Shown here in pieces: positions 46,020 through 57,324 of a stretch of 64,000 bases of DNA; position 1 is the stretch's first letter, and each line of letters starts with the position of its first letter. Made by a program: the position numbers and the translations under genes. Source of the stretch: Plotosus lineatus (lineage: Eukaryota > Chordata > Actinopteri > Siluriformes > Plotosidae). The notes beneath the pieces are model-generated. The model did no database searches, was not told the DNA's origin, and saw nothing but the letters and a program-made list of their open reading frames with translations. The stretch lies in NCBI GenBank assembly GCA_024760905.1, contig CM045735.1, forward strand, positions 10,244,661 through 10,308,660, read 5' to 3'.

Positions 46020-46509
46020 TGTGATTCAGTAGCCGTGTTAATGTCCAATATTCTGTGTTCAACAGTGTGGCGGGACAGTTGGACGTCCGATACCACACGT
46101 TTTAGTTTGCCGTTTTCATGAGACAAGATTTCAACAACATCACTGAGGAATTTAATAACGAACTCTCCTTCAATGTATGGCTTTTTGGCCCGTGCAATAT
46201 TTCAAAGCTGGTTGATACAATGCAAGCGTTCCGGTATCTGAACACTTTGTAAATTTTTCAAAAAAACTGTGTCTGCTTTCCTGCCACGCTTTTCAATGTC
46301 AACAACTTGTGCTTGCGAAGTTCGGTTCCTTCTGAAAATTCCTGGTCGAAGTTAGCATGCAGTGAGCAGAAGTGGCGTTGATGATTTGAAACCATGAAAT
46401 GCGCCAAGGACGCCTGACATATAAGGCAGAATGTCTTACTATTAGGTTCAACAACAACAAAAAAAAATTCTCTTCTACTCTGGTAGAAACGTCCTGAGCT
46501 TTTCTTCAT
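46020..46509 (-). pseudogene. hAT transposase remnant with BED-like zinc finger
   Basis: The minus-strand frame from 46509 reads SKTFCLICQASLAHFMVSNH and QRHFCSLHANFDQEFSEGTE, a C-x2-C...H...H BED-type finger, then LRKHKLLTLKSVAGKQTQFF. About 150 bases further a second piece, KKPYIEGEFVIKFLSDVVEI then LSRHTVEHRI, matches the region after the finger in hAT enzymes of the type domesticated in GTF2IRD2 and ZBED genes. Stops and a frameshift separate them, and the catalytic RNase-H-like and dimerisation domains are missing, so this is a deletion derivative. Family likeness is from recalled motifs. Confidence 0.85.
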
Positions 46510-46606
46510 ATTTTTGTTTTGCTGTGCATTTTTTTCTTCAGTTTTAAGAGTGAACTTGACACAATTTTTTTACTTAAATGATCTTGCCATAGTGGGAAGC
46601 TTTGTA

Positions 46607-47102
46607 CAGGGATACCTCGCGACTTCGCGCTTCAATTCGTGCGGCTTCAATGCACCGTGGTTTATTTTTTTAATATTCATCTAATTAAAAAACAAGGAAA
46701 TTAAGAACGAGTAGGGAGAAAAGAGAAAAGCCACAAAAACAAGGCCAATTATGCAAAAAACAAACAAACAAAACAAAACAAAAAAAACCCAAAACCCCCC
46801 AACAAAACTATTTACATTTTTATGAGAGGTGTGAACCTGTGTACGTGTGCACATGTGTGCATCTGTATTTGTGTGTATTTATAATTTATGTACATCTTAT
46901 GCATTATTTTTGAATGTTTAATTGTTATTATAAGCATTTATAGCGTTGAATATGTATTTATTGATATTATATACACATATACATATACGATTCCATCAGT
47001 CGGGGGGAGGGGGGGGGTTGGGGGATTGATCCTACTTCACGGAATTCGGTGGTCGCGGGGGGTCCTCGGTCCCAATCAACCTGGGAAAGTGAAGGATCCT
47101 TG
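46607..47102 (-). mobile_element. Tigger-like MITE, family A, copy 11
   Basis: CAGGGATACCTCGCGACTTC to GTGAAGGATCCTTG with TA on both sides; nested in the hAT element. Confidence 0.9.
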
Positions 47103-47284
47103 TATTTTCATCTCACGCACATGCGCATTTCACGAAAATCCCACATTGAACTCTGGCGACTCGAACACTCACATTAAAAAAAAAAACACAAACGAAAACT
47201 TCGATATGAACAAGAGTCGCATGAAACCAGGCAAAGAGCCGTATGCGGCTCAGGAACCGCGGGTTGGCCACTCCTGTTGTAGAG

Positions 47285-47450
47285 TATTTTCATGGATCAC
47301 TTATTATTTGGCGACTCACTCGTGGGACAAATTGAATGGTTGATTTAATGATTTTTATATGGGGTGAGAAACAGGGATTTGGTTATAGTGTGCATGTCCT
47401 GCTGATGGTAAGGGGGAACCATTACCACACAGATTAATTCAAATTCAATT

Positions 47451-47490
<40 letters not shown>

Positions 47491-48213
47491 CATATACTCT
47501 GTAGCGACAGTTGCTAATCAGTGAACGCACAACTAAGAAAATAAGGACGGCTGGAATAACAATGTTGTAATAATATTCTGATATGTTGTGAATAGTTAAC
47601 AGTACATAACTTAGACATCATTGGCATCATTGGTAGCATTAAATGAGAGGTCCAACAACATTCTTTAGGTAGCAAAGAACCATAAACTGTTTCTCACTGA
47701 GGATCTTTCACCACCAAGATTCAGCAGTGTTCGCCCTGTTTATTGTTAGTTGTTCATTCCACTCATGGTCGAATCGTCTTTGGCTCCACGCTATCGGGTA
47801 TGCTTTTTCTTGGCCTGGTTAAGCAGCAGCACTGGTTGTGCTGGCTGTGTCTACGGTACTGGCGAGGGTTGGGGAAAAGGAGGCGAGCGTGGGGGGTGGG
47901 GGCAGGGTGCGAGTGTTGGCCGAGAGGACGAGCAGATCAGCGCCACTCCATGTCTGCTAGGTGCTGATAAGATTGCAGGATTCTCTTGCCGTGACAGTCC
48001 GCTCAGCCTCTCTGACCTTCCTCTTCACTGCTAACCCTGCTAACCCCGCCTCAGCAACCAGCACAGCCTTTCCTTCCTGTTCACCACCACATCTTCTTCT
48101 CTTTTTCTCTCCATCCCCAAACCCAGATACTTTCTCTGTATAGCATCTATACCATGCGTAGCATAAGGTAATGTCTGAAGGAGAGTATAATAGGTGAATA
48201 GGAAATGTGATGG
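47285..48213. other. Unassigned; (CA)n at 47455-47486
   Basis: 47760-47960 is GC-rich without a repeat match. No exon assigned. Confidence 0.45.
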
Positions 48214-48225
48214 AAATGTAAATAT

Positions 48226-48577
48226 GGCAGTGGTGGTCCAGTGGTATAGGGCGCTGGATCGCTGATCCAAAGGTTGGGGGTTCAAGTCCCACTCTCCACA
48301 AGGTTGTCACTGCCCCCCAGTGCAGCTAACTGGGTTATCAAAGGCGGGCCATATCTCTCACTGTCTATGGTGAGAGGCATGTAAAAAAAACCATTGCTGA
48401 CTTTCGTAAAGAGTAGCTGCAAAGTCGTCAGCATGTTTCTGTCCCTTGGTAAAAAGGGTTGTGACAGGAAGGGCATCCGACGTAAAAACCTCTGCCAAAT
48501 CAAACGTGCGAATCAGATGATTCGCTGTGGCGACTCCCGAGTAAAAGGGGAAAAAGCCGAAAGGAAGACAGACATGT
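48226..48577 (+). mobile_element. SINE type 1a, complete (best copy)
   Basis: Perfect 12-bp duplication AAATGTAAATAT at 48214-48225 and 48578-48589. The tRNA-like head is followed at 48458-48513 by a segment resembling the LINE 5' region (37006-37062) and at 48514-48566 by one resembling the LINE 3' end (40305-40350). Confidence 0.95.
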
Positions 48578-48593
48578 AAATGTAAATATATTA

Positions 48594-49085
48594 CAGGGAT
48601 CCATCACTTTCCATGGTTAATGGGGACTGAGACCCCCCCCCACACACACACACACGACCGCCAATTTCTGCGAAGTAGGATCGACCCACCCTGACTGATG
48701 TATACGTACATGTATATGTGTATATAATATCAATAAATACATATTTAACGCTATAAATGCTTATAATAACAATTAAACGGTCAAAAATAATGCATAAGAT
48801 GTAAATAAAATATAAAGACACACATCGACAGACATGCGCGTGCACACACTCAGATGCGCACCTCACATAAAAATGTAAACAGTTTGGTTGGGGGGTGTTG
48901 GGTTGTTTTTTGTTTTTGTTTGGGGTTTTTTGCATAATTGGCCTTGTTTTGTGGCATTTCCCTTAACTTTTTCCTTATTTTTCTTTAATTTCCTTGTTTT
49001 TTAAATTTTTCGATGAATATTTTTGAAAATCCCACGAGGCACTGAAGCCGCAGAAAATAAAGCACAAAGTAACGAGAGATCACTG
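48594..49085 (+). mobile_element. Tigger-like MITE, family A, copy 12, complete
   Basis: CAGGGATCCATCACTTTCCA to GAGAGATCACTG with TA on both sides, five bases after the SINE target duplication. Confidence 0.92.
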
Positions 49086-49374
49086 TATATTTTGACTTGG
49101 CTCATTTGAATGCCCAGTTCTTATTGGTCAATTACAGTACAGTACTCAGCAGCCTGTTATTTCTTTATGACCGACCATTTCGAAGTATAACAGACAGTAA
49201 CTATGGAATAAGTCATTAATGATAAAGTAAGAAATCATTTTGAAATCAATGAAAAAATTCCGCAGGATTGTGACTTCCCTGTCAGGGTTTATTTTGCAAT
49301 AATGATTGGCTTTCTGTAAAACTGCAATCATCACAACTGTAATTTTAACAGTTGACACTGAACAAAATCCTGAC
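49086..49374. other. Unassigned non-coding sequence
   Basis: Nothing recognised. Confidence 0.5.
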
Positions 49375-49630
49375 CACACCCATGCACAAATTTTCACTAA
49401 ACTTTGTTGGGGGACATGCGCTTAAATGTCCCTTAAAAAGAGTCCCTTAAATAATTTGATGTGGTATTGTCAAAGGTGAAGGTCAGAGGACGGTTATAAA
49501 GTTTTTGAGATTTCAGAGCATGTATAGCTTCAAAATAATCACTGGTAGAAATGTCATGAATACCTTTGACATTGAGTGACCTTGAGTGACCTTGAAAGGT
49601 CAAATCCAAATCATCTTGTAAAATCTTCAA
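49375..49630. repeat. Dispersed repeat J, with clustered nuclear-receptor-like half-sites
   Basis: GTCAAAGGTGAAGGTCAGAG (49470s) and, at 49576-49601, TGACCT twice and AGGTCA once in 26 bases. Related to 29.3, 34.4 and 42.8 kb. Confidence 0.45.
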
Positions 49631-49984
49631 ATCAGAGAATTTTTTTTTTTACGAATTTGGCCGCAGCCTATTTGTGAGGCACTTCACCGAATGTAGGCGC
49701 TTGTCACAAGTGACATATGGTGCTTGCGCGACAAAGCACGCCTTATTCAGACTTCCGATCTTTCAAGTGAGCAATTTTGCGTTGAATACTTGTTTAGTAC
49801 TCAACCTTCATTTGCTTATCCATTCCATGTGGCGGTGATAACTTGTACTGTATGGAATGAGCCTCTAGATTTTTTACTGTATTCTAACCATTTGGATGTT
49901 AATAATCAGGATTTAGAGCTGGAAGAATGGGAAAATTTGGAACACTCATCATCATCATCATCATCATCACTACCATCGCTCATT
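49631..49984. other. Unassigned; (ATC)n run near 49947
   Basis: A minor TCA/ATC trinucleotide run only. Confidence 0.5.
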
Positions 49985-50270
49985 TGCCAAACCAATTAAT
50001 CCTAATAAGGTCATGGGAAGGCTGTCCCCATCTCAACTGACACTAGTTAAAGGCAGGATACACCCTAAACAACTCACCATATCATCAACACACACCCAAC
50101 CAGTCACACTCACATTCACACCAATTGCAGTCTGGAACAGCCAATTAGCCTAATATGCATATCTTTGAACTCTGATAGGAAACAGGTGTACCTGGAACAA
50201 ATGTTCTCACCATGCTCAGGACTTGAACCCAAGACGTTCTTACTGTGAAACAGACATGATACCCACATTA
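49985..50270 (-). mobile_element. SINE type 2, interrupted at its head by MITE C
   Basis: Inverted copy from the CCAATTAATCCTAATAAGG tail to the head text ACGTTCTTACTGTGAAACAG; the MITE begins at the TA of its ATACCCACATTA. Confidence 0.8.
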
Positions 50271-50630
50271 CAGTCGGCCCTTGACTATTCGCGCTTCAGT
50301 GCTCATGCCTCCACATAATCCTGGATTGGCACCAAACCAGGAAGTAACTGGCACGTGATTCAAATTTAGCCAATGATCTGAGCGCTTTTGTTTCTCCCTC
50401 CTGCTGATTGGTTGCAGATGAAGTAAACACCTCTTTTTTTCTCCTACGAGCACAAGTTATCAACGTGATTGCTTGAATTGCAAAGTTAATTTTTTTTAGT
50501 GTTTTTAATTATTATTTAAGCCTGATGATGTCACTCAAACACCCTGCATCTTCTCTAGCGTCTGCTAGTGATTTATTCATTAATAAATATTATCATAGTA
50601 CAAAATTAAAAGGTTTTTACTTAATCATTA

Positions 50631-50967
50631 TGGGGCAGTGGTGGCCGAGTGGTATAGGGTGCTGGATCACTGATCCTAAGGTTGGGGGTTCAAGCCCCAC
50701 TCACCACAAGGTTGTCACTGTCCCCCCCAGTGCAGCTAATTTGGTTATCAAAGGCCGGCCATGTCTCTCACTGTCCATGGTGTGAGGTAAAAGAACCATT
50801 GCTGACTTTCGACGAGAGTAGCTGCATGGCCGTCAGTGTGTTTCTGCCCTGTGATGGCCTTGCGGGCTGTTCAGGGTGTAGTCTGCCCTTGCCCGGAGTA
50901 GGCTGGAATGGGCACCAGCCTCCCCACAACCCTAATTAGGACAAAGCAGGTACAGAAAATGAACTGA
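50631..50967 (+). mobile_element. SINE type 1b, complete
   Basis: 12-bp duplication ACTTAATCATTA at 50619-50630 and 50968-50979. Head GTGGTGGCCGAGTGG and GGGGGTTCAAGCCCCAC. Confidence 0.95.
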
Positions 50968-51278
50968 ACTTAATCATTACTACATTTTACTGCATTATTA
51001 TTATAGTCGCATGTTAGCGGCAAACCCGAAAGTTACTGGCACGTCAATCAAATTTAGCCAATGGCTGAGAGCTTTCGTTTCTCCCTCCTGCTGATTGGTT
51101 GCAGATGATGTGTACACCTCTTTATTTCTCCTTCGCACACATGTCATCAATGTGATTGTTTGAATTGTAAATTCACGTTTTTTCACGTGTGTTTTTAATG
51201 ATTACTTCAGCCCTATGATGTCACTCAAACGCCCTGCATCTTCTCTAGCTTCTGGTAAGGAGCCAAAGTGCTTTATTT

Positions 51279-51790
51279 CTTCTTCTTCTTCTTCTTCTTT
51301 TCCTTTCGGCTGTTCCCTTCAGGGGTCGCCACAGCGAATCATATGCCTCCATCTCACGCTATCCTCTGCATCTTCTTCTCTTACACCAATTGCCTTCATG
51401 TCCTCCTTCACCACATCCATGAATCGTCTCTTTGGTCTTCCTCTGGGCCTTCTGCCTGGTAGTTCCAACCTCAGCATCCTACTACCAATATACAGTATTC
51501 ACTATCCCTCCTCTGAACATGTCCAAACCATCTCAATCTAGCCTCTCTGACTTTGTCTCCAAAACATATTACATGTGCTGTCCCTCTGATGTGCTCATTC
51601 CTGATGCTATCCATCCTCGTTACTCCCACAGAGAACCTCAACATATTCATCCCTGCTACCTCCAGCTCTGCCTCCTGTCTTTTCCCCAGCGCCACTGTTT
51701 CTAAACCATACAACATCGCTGGCGTCAACACCGTCTTGTACACTTTTCCTTTCATTTTTGCCGATACCCTCCTATCACACATCACACATC
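51279..51790 (-). pseudogene. RTE-type LINE 3' fragment, complete 5'-truncated insertion
   Basis: 13-bp duplication AAGTGCTTTATTT at 51266-51278 and 51791-51803. (GAA)n tail at the left. The minus-strand frame gives KMKGKVYKTVLTPAMLYGLE, LEVAGMNMLRFSVGVTRMDS and [20 protein letters not shown], i.e. the region after the reverse transcriptase, then a shift. It shows the ordinary LINE sequence upstream of the point where the 8.4 and 36.4 kb copies carry foreign sequence. Confidence 0.92.
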
Positions 51791-52037
51791 AAGTGCTTTA
51801 TTTATTCATAAATATTATCACAGTGCAAAATTAAAATGTTTTTCATCATCATTACTGCATTTTACTGCATTATTACTGTATTAATGAGGAAGATTGTCAT
51901 AGAATGTGTTTAACAAGCATATTTTAGCGCATGTAATATCATACATAGGGTTTTAAAACCACGTCAATCACTCGCGGGTTTTCTTGATTGGCGGGAAGGG
52001 CCGGATTCGAACCATTGCGAAAAACAGGGGCCTAGTG

Positions 52038-52669
52038 TATATGATATTCTACAGGGAAAAAAGGATCATGTAAATCATGTTGAATGTAAGTCAGAGCATC
52101 TCTGAGAAGGAAAAGAGTGTTGAATTATGATTCAGCATTAATAGCGCTGAGACTCTGCCAAGAATGAGACATGTGCATCCATATATTTTTTTTTTACTGC
52201 TTTTGTTCAAAGCCATATATCGACTATTATTATAAGTTTATGTCTATATAAATATGTACATGATCTCTTGGCCTGCCAGGGTAGTGTCTAAGAATGCACT
52301 GAGTAAAAATATTCCATTCTTCCTTCCATTTTTCTACAGAGTGTTTATACTGACCTAAAGAGAGAGAGGAAAAATTTCACACTTTTACGCCAACACGTGT
52401 CCTCACAAACATTGCGCGTGTAGTATGCACTAATGAGCATCACGACACTCTATTCCCATTTCCTCTGTCGTTCTTTCTTTATCTCGCCCTGTTCTCCCTC
52501 TCTCCCTCTCTCTCCCTGTGTGACGGCAGACTGGGCAGTAGGCAGTGTGGTTGGGAGGAGCGAGGACGCCGCGGTGCACATTAATAATGCAGAGCCTCAG
52601 CTTCCTCCCAGCACCGTGGCCATGGCACCGGCCCATCGCTGTCACCAGGGGGGAGCTGGGAACGCTCTC

Positions 52670-52672
<3 letters not shown>
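52038..52672. other. Unassigned, with a GC-rich island at about 52540-52665
   Basis: The island (ATTAATAATGCAGAGCCTC, CACCGTGGCCATGGCACCGG) is single-copy and could be conserved non-coding DNA. No exon assigned. Confidence 0.3.
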
Positions 52673-52726
<54 letters not shown>

Positions 52727-52775
52727 CACTTTATCTCCCTCTCTTGCTCTCTTGCTTGTTTTCTCTCTCTCTCAT

Positions 52776-52819
<44 letters not shown>
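52673..52819. repeat. (CT)n and (CA)n microsatellites
   Basis: CT tract at 52673-52722 and CA tract at 52777-52819. Confidence 0.95.
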
Positions 52820-52821
<2 letters not shown>

Positions 52822-53315
52822 GCGCGCACTCGCGTGCACGCGTTCACACAGGCTCACATTCTCTTGCACATTCGAACCCCAACAAACTGGGCCCCCTCTA
52901 GAGGTTTCACTTCATTACCGATCCCCCTGCGATGGCTGCACCACAGACCTGCGTTCATTATAGTGTGAGAACTCAATTGAGGACAGAGAAGCACAGGCCT
53001 ATGCTGTCAATCTTACTCTACTCGTGTCTGACCCCCTCCATCATATATTCATCCCGCACACAGCATAGTCTTCCATAGCTTCCTTGACAGAAAAATCTCG
53101 CACGTCTCACATGCGTCAGTGAAGTGTGAGTAATATGTAGCTCCTGAAACTGAACGTCGTGGAATCTGAGAATCTTGTGATGTATTGAATCGAATGTCTT
53201 AAATGTCCTACATGTTGAGGATAGATGAATCATGAATGCATAACAAGTCATGGTGGGTGGGACTTGGTGAGGTCACATGTTCAGTAAAGTATCAGGAAAA
53301 AAAAAAAAAATCAAA

Positions 53316-53355
<40 letters not shown>

Positions 53356-53767
53356 CTCATATGTGGAGTTTCAGTGACTTCATAATGTTGTATACTTGCT
53401 TTCTTAAACTTTGCTCACTGATTACTGATAGCGAATGACAGGAATGAAGGATAGCGTGACACTTTCTTACTCTTCTTTTTCTTCTTCTTCTTCTTCAAAT
53501 GGTATTATCTCACCTGATGTGTCATCATTCATAAAGACCATGTGTGGCACCCTACAGGGACTGCAAGCTGGGATACACCGTATTTCTAATGCATGTATTC
53601 ATACATAATTCAGAAACATAATTGAAGTTGTTGCTGGAAGTTTGTCAAGCAATTACACCATTCTGCCTGAAAACATCACTCAATCTCACAACGTTCGCTT
53701 GTCTTATGTATAACTAATGCAACCTAGTTTGCTAATGAATTAATGAGAAGTAAAATATTATGTAAAT
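52820..53767. other. Unassigned; (GT)n at 53319-53352
   Basis: A (TTC)n run near 53472 as well. No family or exon recognised. Confidence 0.5.
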
Positions 53768-53775
53768 AACCAATG

Positions 53776-54128
53776 TTGGCGGCACGGCGGCTTCGTGGTT
53801 AGCACGTCCGCCTCACAGCAAGATGGCTCGATTCCTAGCACGGGTGTTTCTGTGTGGAGTGTGCATGCTCTCCCTGTGCTTGCGTGGGTTTCCTCTGGGT
53901 ACTCCAGTTTCCTCCCACGATCCAAAACCCTGCACATTAGGCTAATTGGCTGTTACAAATCACCCTTAGATATGAGTGTGGATGATTGTATAAGTGTTAG
54001 CCCTGCGAAGGCCTGGTGATCTGTCTAGGGTGTACCATGCCCTCCTCGCCCAGAGTTGGCTGAGATGGACGCCAGCCTCCCTGCAATCCTAATTAGGAAT
54101 AAGGGACTTAGAAAAAGAACGAATGAAG
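53776..54128 (+). mobile_element. SINE type 2, complete
   Basis: GGCGGCACGGCGGCTTCGTG head to a CCTAATTAGGAATAAGGG tail. Short duplication AACCAATG at 53768-53775 and 54129-54136. Confidence 0.88.
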
Positions 54129-54136
54129 AACCAATG

Positions 54137-54372
54137 CTTTTACCAGCAGGTGGATTTTGACTGGCTCCTTATCCATTTTATTCTACCTGATGCAAGTCTA
54201 ATGTGAAATTAGCAAAGAGAACATAGTTAAATATAGCCAGATAACGGGGAAGTCGTAGATACTGGAGAAAGCGGATTGAAATTTGAATTTTGGACCCAAA
54301 CAAACGCAGGCAATGCTTTCGTACTCATTTCGAAGCTCCGTCCCATTATATTCCAGTAACAACACTAACAAT

Positions 54373-54437
<65 letters not shown>

Positions 54438-54787
54438 CCCTCCCCCATCTTCCATCCAGTCAATTCTGCCAGTACATTCCGCTGTTGCTGATTGGCTGGA
54501 ATAGTGTTGTATAGCCCACACTTGGACACCATTTGTCACCTGCAGAGCCAGGGCTCCGTAGAAACACCAGATTTGTTTCCCCTCACTGACACCGAACGGA
54601 CAACTAGCAGATCATCAGGAGATGTTTGATGAAGTTTCCTTAAATAAATCAAATAATTATAAAAATTAAAATAAATATCTGTACCTTACTGTTGGTAAAT
54701 TACCTAAACATATGCTCACATGCTTTTAGAAATTAGATCTGGTTCATTAGTTTTAGGGAAATGAAGTCGATCCTTATTTTATAAGTA
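54137..54787. other. Unassigned; (CA)n at 54374-54434
   Basis: Only the microsatellite is recognised. Confidence 0.5.
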
Positions 54788-55237
54788 CAGGGACCCCTCA
54801 CTTTCTGCGGTTAGTGGGGACCGAGACCCCCACCCCCTGCGACCGCCGATTTCCGCAAAGTAGGATTGACCCCCCCCGACTGACATATATGTACATGCAT
54901 ATGTGTATATAATATCAATGCATATAACAACAAAAAAAATTCAAAAATAATGTATAAGATGTAAATAAAATATAAATATACACAGACACGCACACACTTA
55001 GACGTGCACCTCACATAAAAAATGTAAGTAGTATTGTTGGGGGGTTTTGGGTTTTGGGTTTTGTTTGGGGTTTTTTGTTTGGTTGGGGGTTTTTTGGGGT
55101 GGGTTGCATAATTTGGCTTGTTTTGCGGCATTTTCCTTAATTTCCTTTATTTTTTTATTTTTCGGTGAATAGTTTTGTAAAACTTGCGATACACTGAAGC
55201 CGCAGAAACTGAAGCACGAAGCATCGAGGGGTCACTG
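54788..55237 (+). mobile_element. Tigger-like MITE, family A, copy 13
   Basis: CAGGGACCCCTCACTTTCTG to GAGGGGTCACTG with TA on both sides. Confidence 0.9.
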
Positions 55238-55696
55238 TATTTGTTTATTCCGAGCATAATGAATTGGCTGAAATAGATTTAGGACTAATCATCCTCAAAA
55301 TCAACATTGCAGTCCATCGGTTATCAATTTTCAAATGCACATGACTTGTAATTAGTATAAACCAATGCTGTAGCATGGGAGGATAAGAGAAGTTGAAAAA
55401 ATGATAGATTTCTTATTTCTTATACAATTTCTATTTTCTTTTTCCTCAAACTTGGTGAGGGATTTGAAGGGTGTCGCAATGAAATATTGCTCACTTGATT
55501 ATTCCATATTTTATAGTCACTGGCTAGATGGGAGACTTTTAATAGTTGTTACAGACACTTTAAATGTCTAAATAACAGAATAAAAAATAAAAGTCCTGTA
55601 GACATGGGAAATATCTTGCAATTAAAGATATTGAAAGCAGCCCATTTACTTGGCAGGTATATTAAATAAAAATGAAATGACAGTCTTATCTCTTCG
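55238..55696. other. Unassigned, AT-rich
   Basis: Nothing recognised. Confidence 0.5.
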
Positions 55697-55745
55697 TCAG
55701 GCTAACTGGCTGTTTCAAATTGCCCATAGGTGTGAGTATGAATGG

Positions 55746-55796
<51 letters not shown>

Positions 55797-55882
55797 GGCC
55801 CTGTGATGGACTGGCGGGCTGTTTAGGGTGCAAGAAGGCTGAGATAGTCATCCTTCATAGGATTAATCAGTTCAATAAATGT
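55697..55882 (+). mobile_element. SINE type 2 tail half with (GT)n
   Basis: GGCTAACTGGCTGTTTCAAA, a GT tract at 55747-55795, then TTGGCCCTGTGATGGACTGG. Confidence 0.75.
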
Positions 55883-55961
55883 GTCAGTAAGTTTAGCATT
55901 TGGTATTTTCTCCCAAAACAAACAAAACTTATCTATTATATAAACTCTTTCAAATGGAAAT

Positions 55962-55972
55962 AATATATATAC

Positions 55973-56057
<85 letters not shown>

Positions 56058-56059
56058 TT

Positions 56060-56093
<34 letters not shown>

Positions 56094-56095
56094 TT
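55962..56095. repeat. (AT)n microsatellite
   Basis: AT tract with interruptions, followed by a (TTTA)n run to about 56128. Confidence 0.95.
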
Positions 56096-56179
56096 AATAT
56101 ATTTATTTATTTATTTATTTATTTATTTTTTACAACGATAATAAATAGTTTCTCACATTGTGAATTTTAAATGATAATA

Positions 56180-56650
56180 CAGAGATCCGTCACTTTCCGC
56201 GGTTAATGGGGACCAAAACCCCCCATCGACTGCCAATTTCTGCGAAGTTGGATTGACCCCCCCCCAGACTGATGTATATATGCACATCTATATGTGTATA
56301 TAATATCAATAAATACATATTCAACGCTATATATATGCTTATAATAACAATTAAACATTCAAAAATAATGCATAAGATGTAAATAAAATATAAATACACA
56401 CACATTCAGATTCGCGCCTCACATAAAAAATGCAAGTAGTTTTGTTGGGGGGTTTTGGGTTGTTTTTTTTGTTTTTGTTTGTTTTGAGTTGTTTTGCATA
56501 ATTGGGCCTTGTTTTGTGGTGTTCTTCTTAACATTTTTCTCTATTCTTCCTTAATTTCCTTATTTTTTTATTTTTCGATGAATATTTTTGAAAAACCTGC
56601 GATGCACTGAAGCCGCAGAAACTGAAACATGAAGTAGCGACGGATCACTG
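56180..56650 (+). mobile_element. Tigger-like MITE, family A, copy 14
   Basis: CAGAGATCCGTCACTTTCCG to GACGGATCACTG with TA on both sides. Confidence 0.92.
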
Positions 56651-57320
56651 TACATATAAGTGTTAAGTTTAATTAAGCAACAAATCTGACGGTGTTTTTT
56701 TTTTTTTTTTTTTTTTTGTAGGAACTATGAAGAACAGAAAACAGTAGCTCTTTACTTTCTCTCCTTAGGATCTGCTGAAGATCTCAAACCCTTCCAGCAC
56801 CCTCCCATCAAATCCGGCTTCACAGTCCTGCTCAGAAAACCCTGGCTGTGGATCGGAGATACTGGCTCAGTATCAATTATTCATCCATGTCTAATTGTGT
56901 TTTTTACCTGTAAATGTCAGACTGTGTCACAGTAAGAGATTTATCCCTGAAGATCCATGGTGGTTCGGTACTGCAAGAGCATTTTCTAGTGTCTGGAGTG
57001 GATATCCGTCCTCGGTTAACAGCAGTGAGCTTTATTTAGTGCGATATGCTTTATTTTATACGTCCTATATACTGTAAGCAACTACAACCTCCCGTTCCCA
57101 AAATAACATCACAGACCTTGAGTGCATTTCAAAATGACATTTCTTGTCCAATGGCATTTTTATTATTATAATTTTTTTACCTCATTGAAAACGGAACAAC
57201 CTATAAGATTTGTGAACAATTCCATACTCTTGTTTTTTTTTTTTTATTATTATTTTTTTTTTCAGGGTTTGTGGTCGTTTCTTAAAAAACATGCAAGTAG
57301 ACAGACGTCAGAGCTGTAAA
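56651..57320. other. Single-copy sequence, no firm feature
   Basis: A long T run at about 56695-56717 followed by GTAG, and TCTCTCCTTAG at 56759-56769, look like splice acceptors, but no recognisable coding frame follows. Confidence 0.35.
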
Positions 57321-57324
57321 TTCT

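Larger units (their letters stand above)
45792..47276 (-). mobile_element. hAT transposon, family F, internally deleted
   Basis: Ends CAGGGGTGGCCAACC and GGTTGGCCACTCCTG with a perfect 8-bp duplication TTGTAGAG at 45784-45791 and 47277-47284. It contains a (CA)n tract (45896-45962), a transposase remnant and a nested MITE A (46607-47102). Confidence 0.95.
50271..52037 (+). mobile_element. Tigger-like MITE, family C, tandem pair with nested SINE and LINE
   Basis: Left end CAGTCGGCCCTTGACTATTC after TA; right end CAGGGGCCTAGTG before TA 52038-52039. The middle contains a second partial C copy: the words GGCACGTGATTCAAATTTAG and TTGGTTGCAGATGA occur at about 50350-50420 and again at about 51038-51108. 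A SINE (50631-50967) and an RTE fragment (51279-51790) are inserted. Confidence 0.78.

Noticed and set aside
46888..47100. A recurring short frame (YFIYILCIIFECLIVIISIY) that looks conserved in several places
   Set aside because: It appears only in copies of MITE family A in one orientation, varies with the repeat, and has stops and shifts; similarity is due to DNA repeat identity.
56759..56880. Exon after the TCTCTCCTTAG motif (frame GSAEDLKPFQHPPIKSGFTV)
   Set aside because: Open for about 55 codons but without a recognisable family or a clear donor site; kept only as a remark in the region entry.
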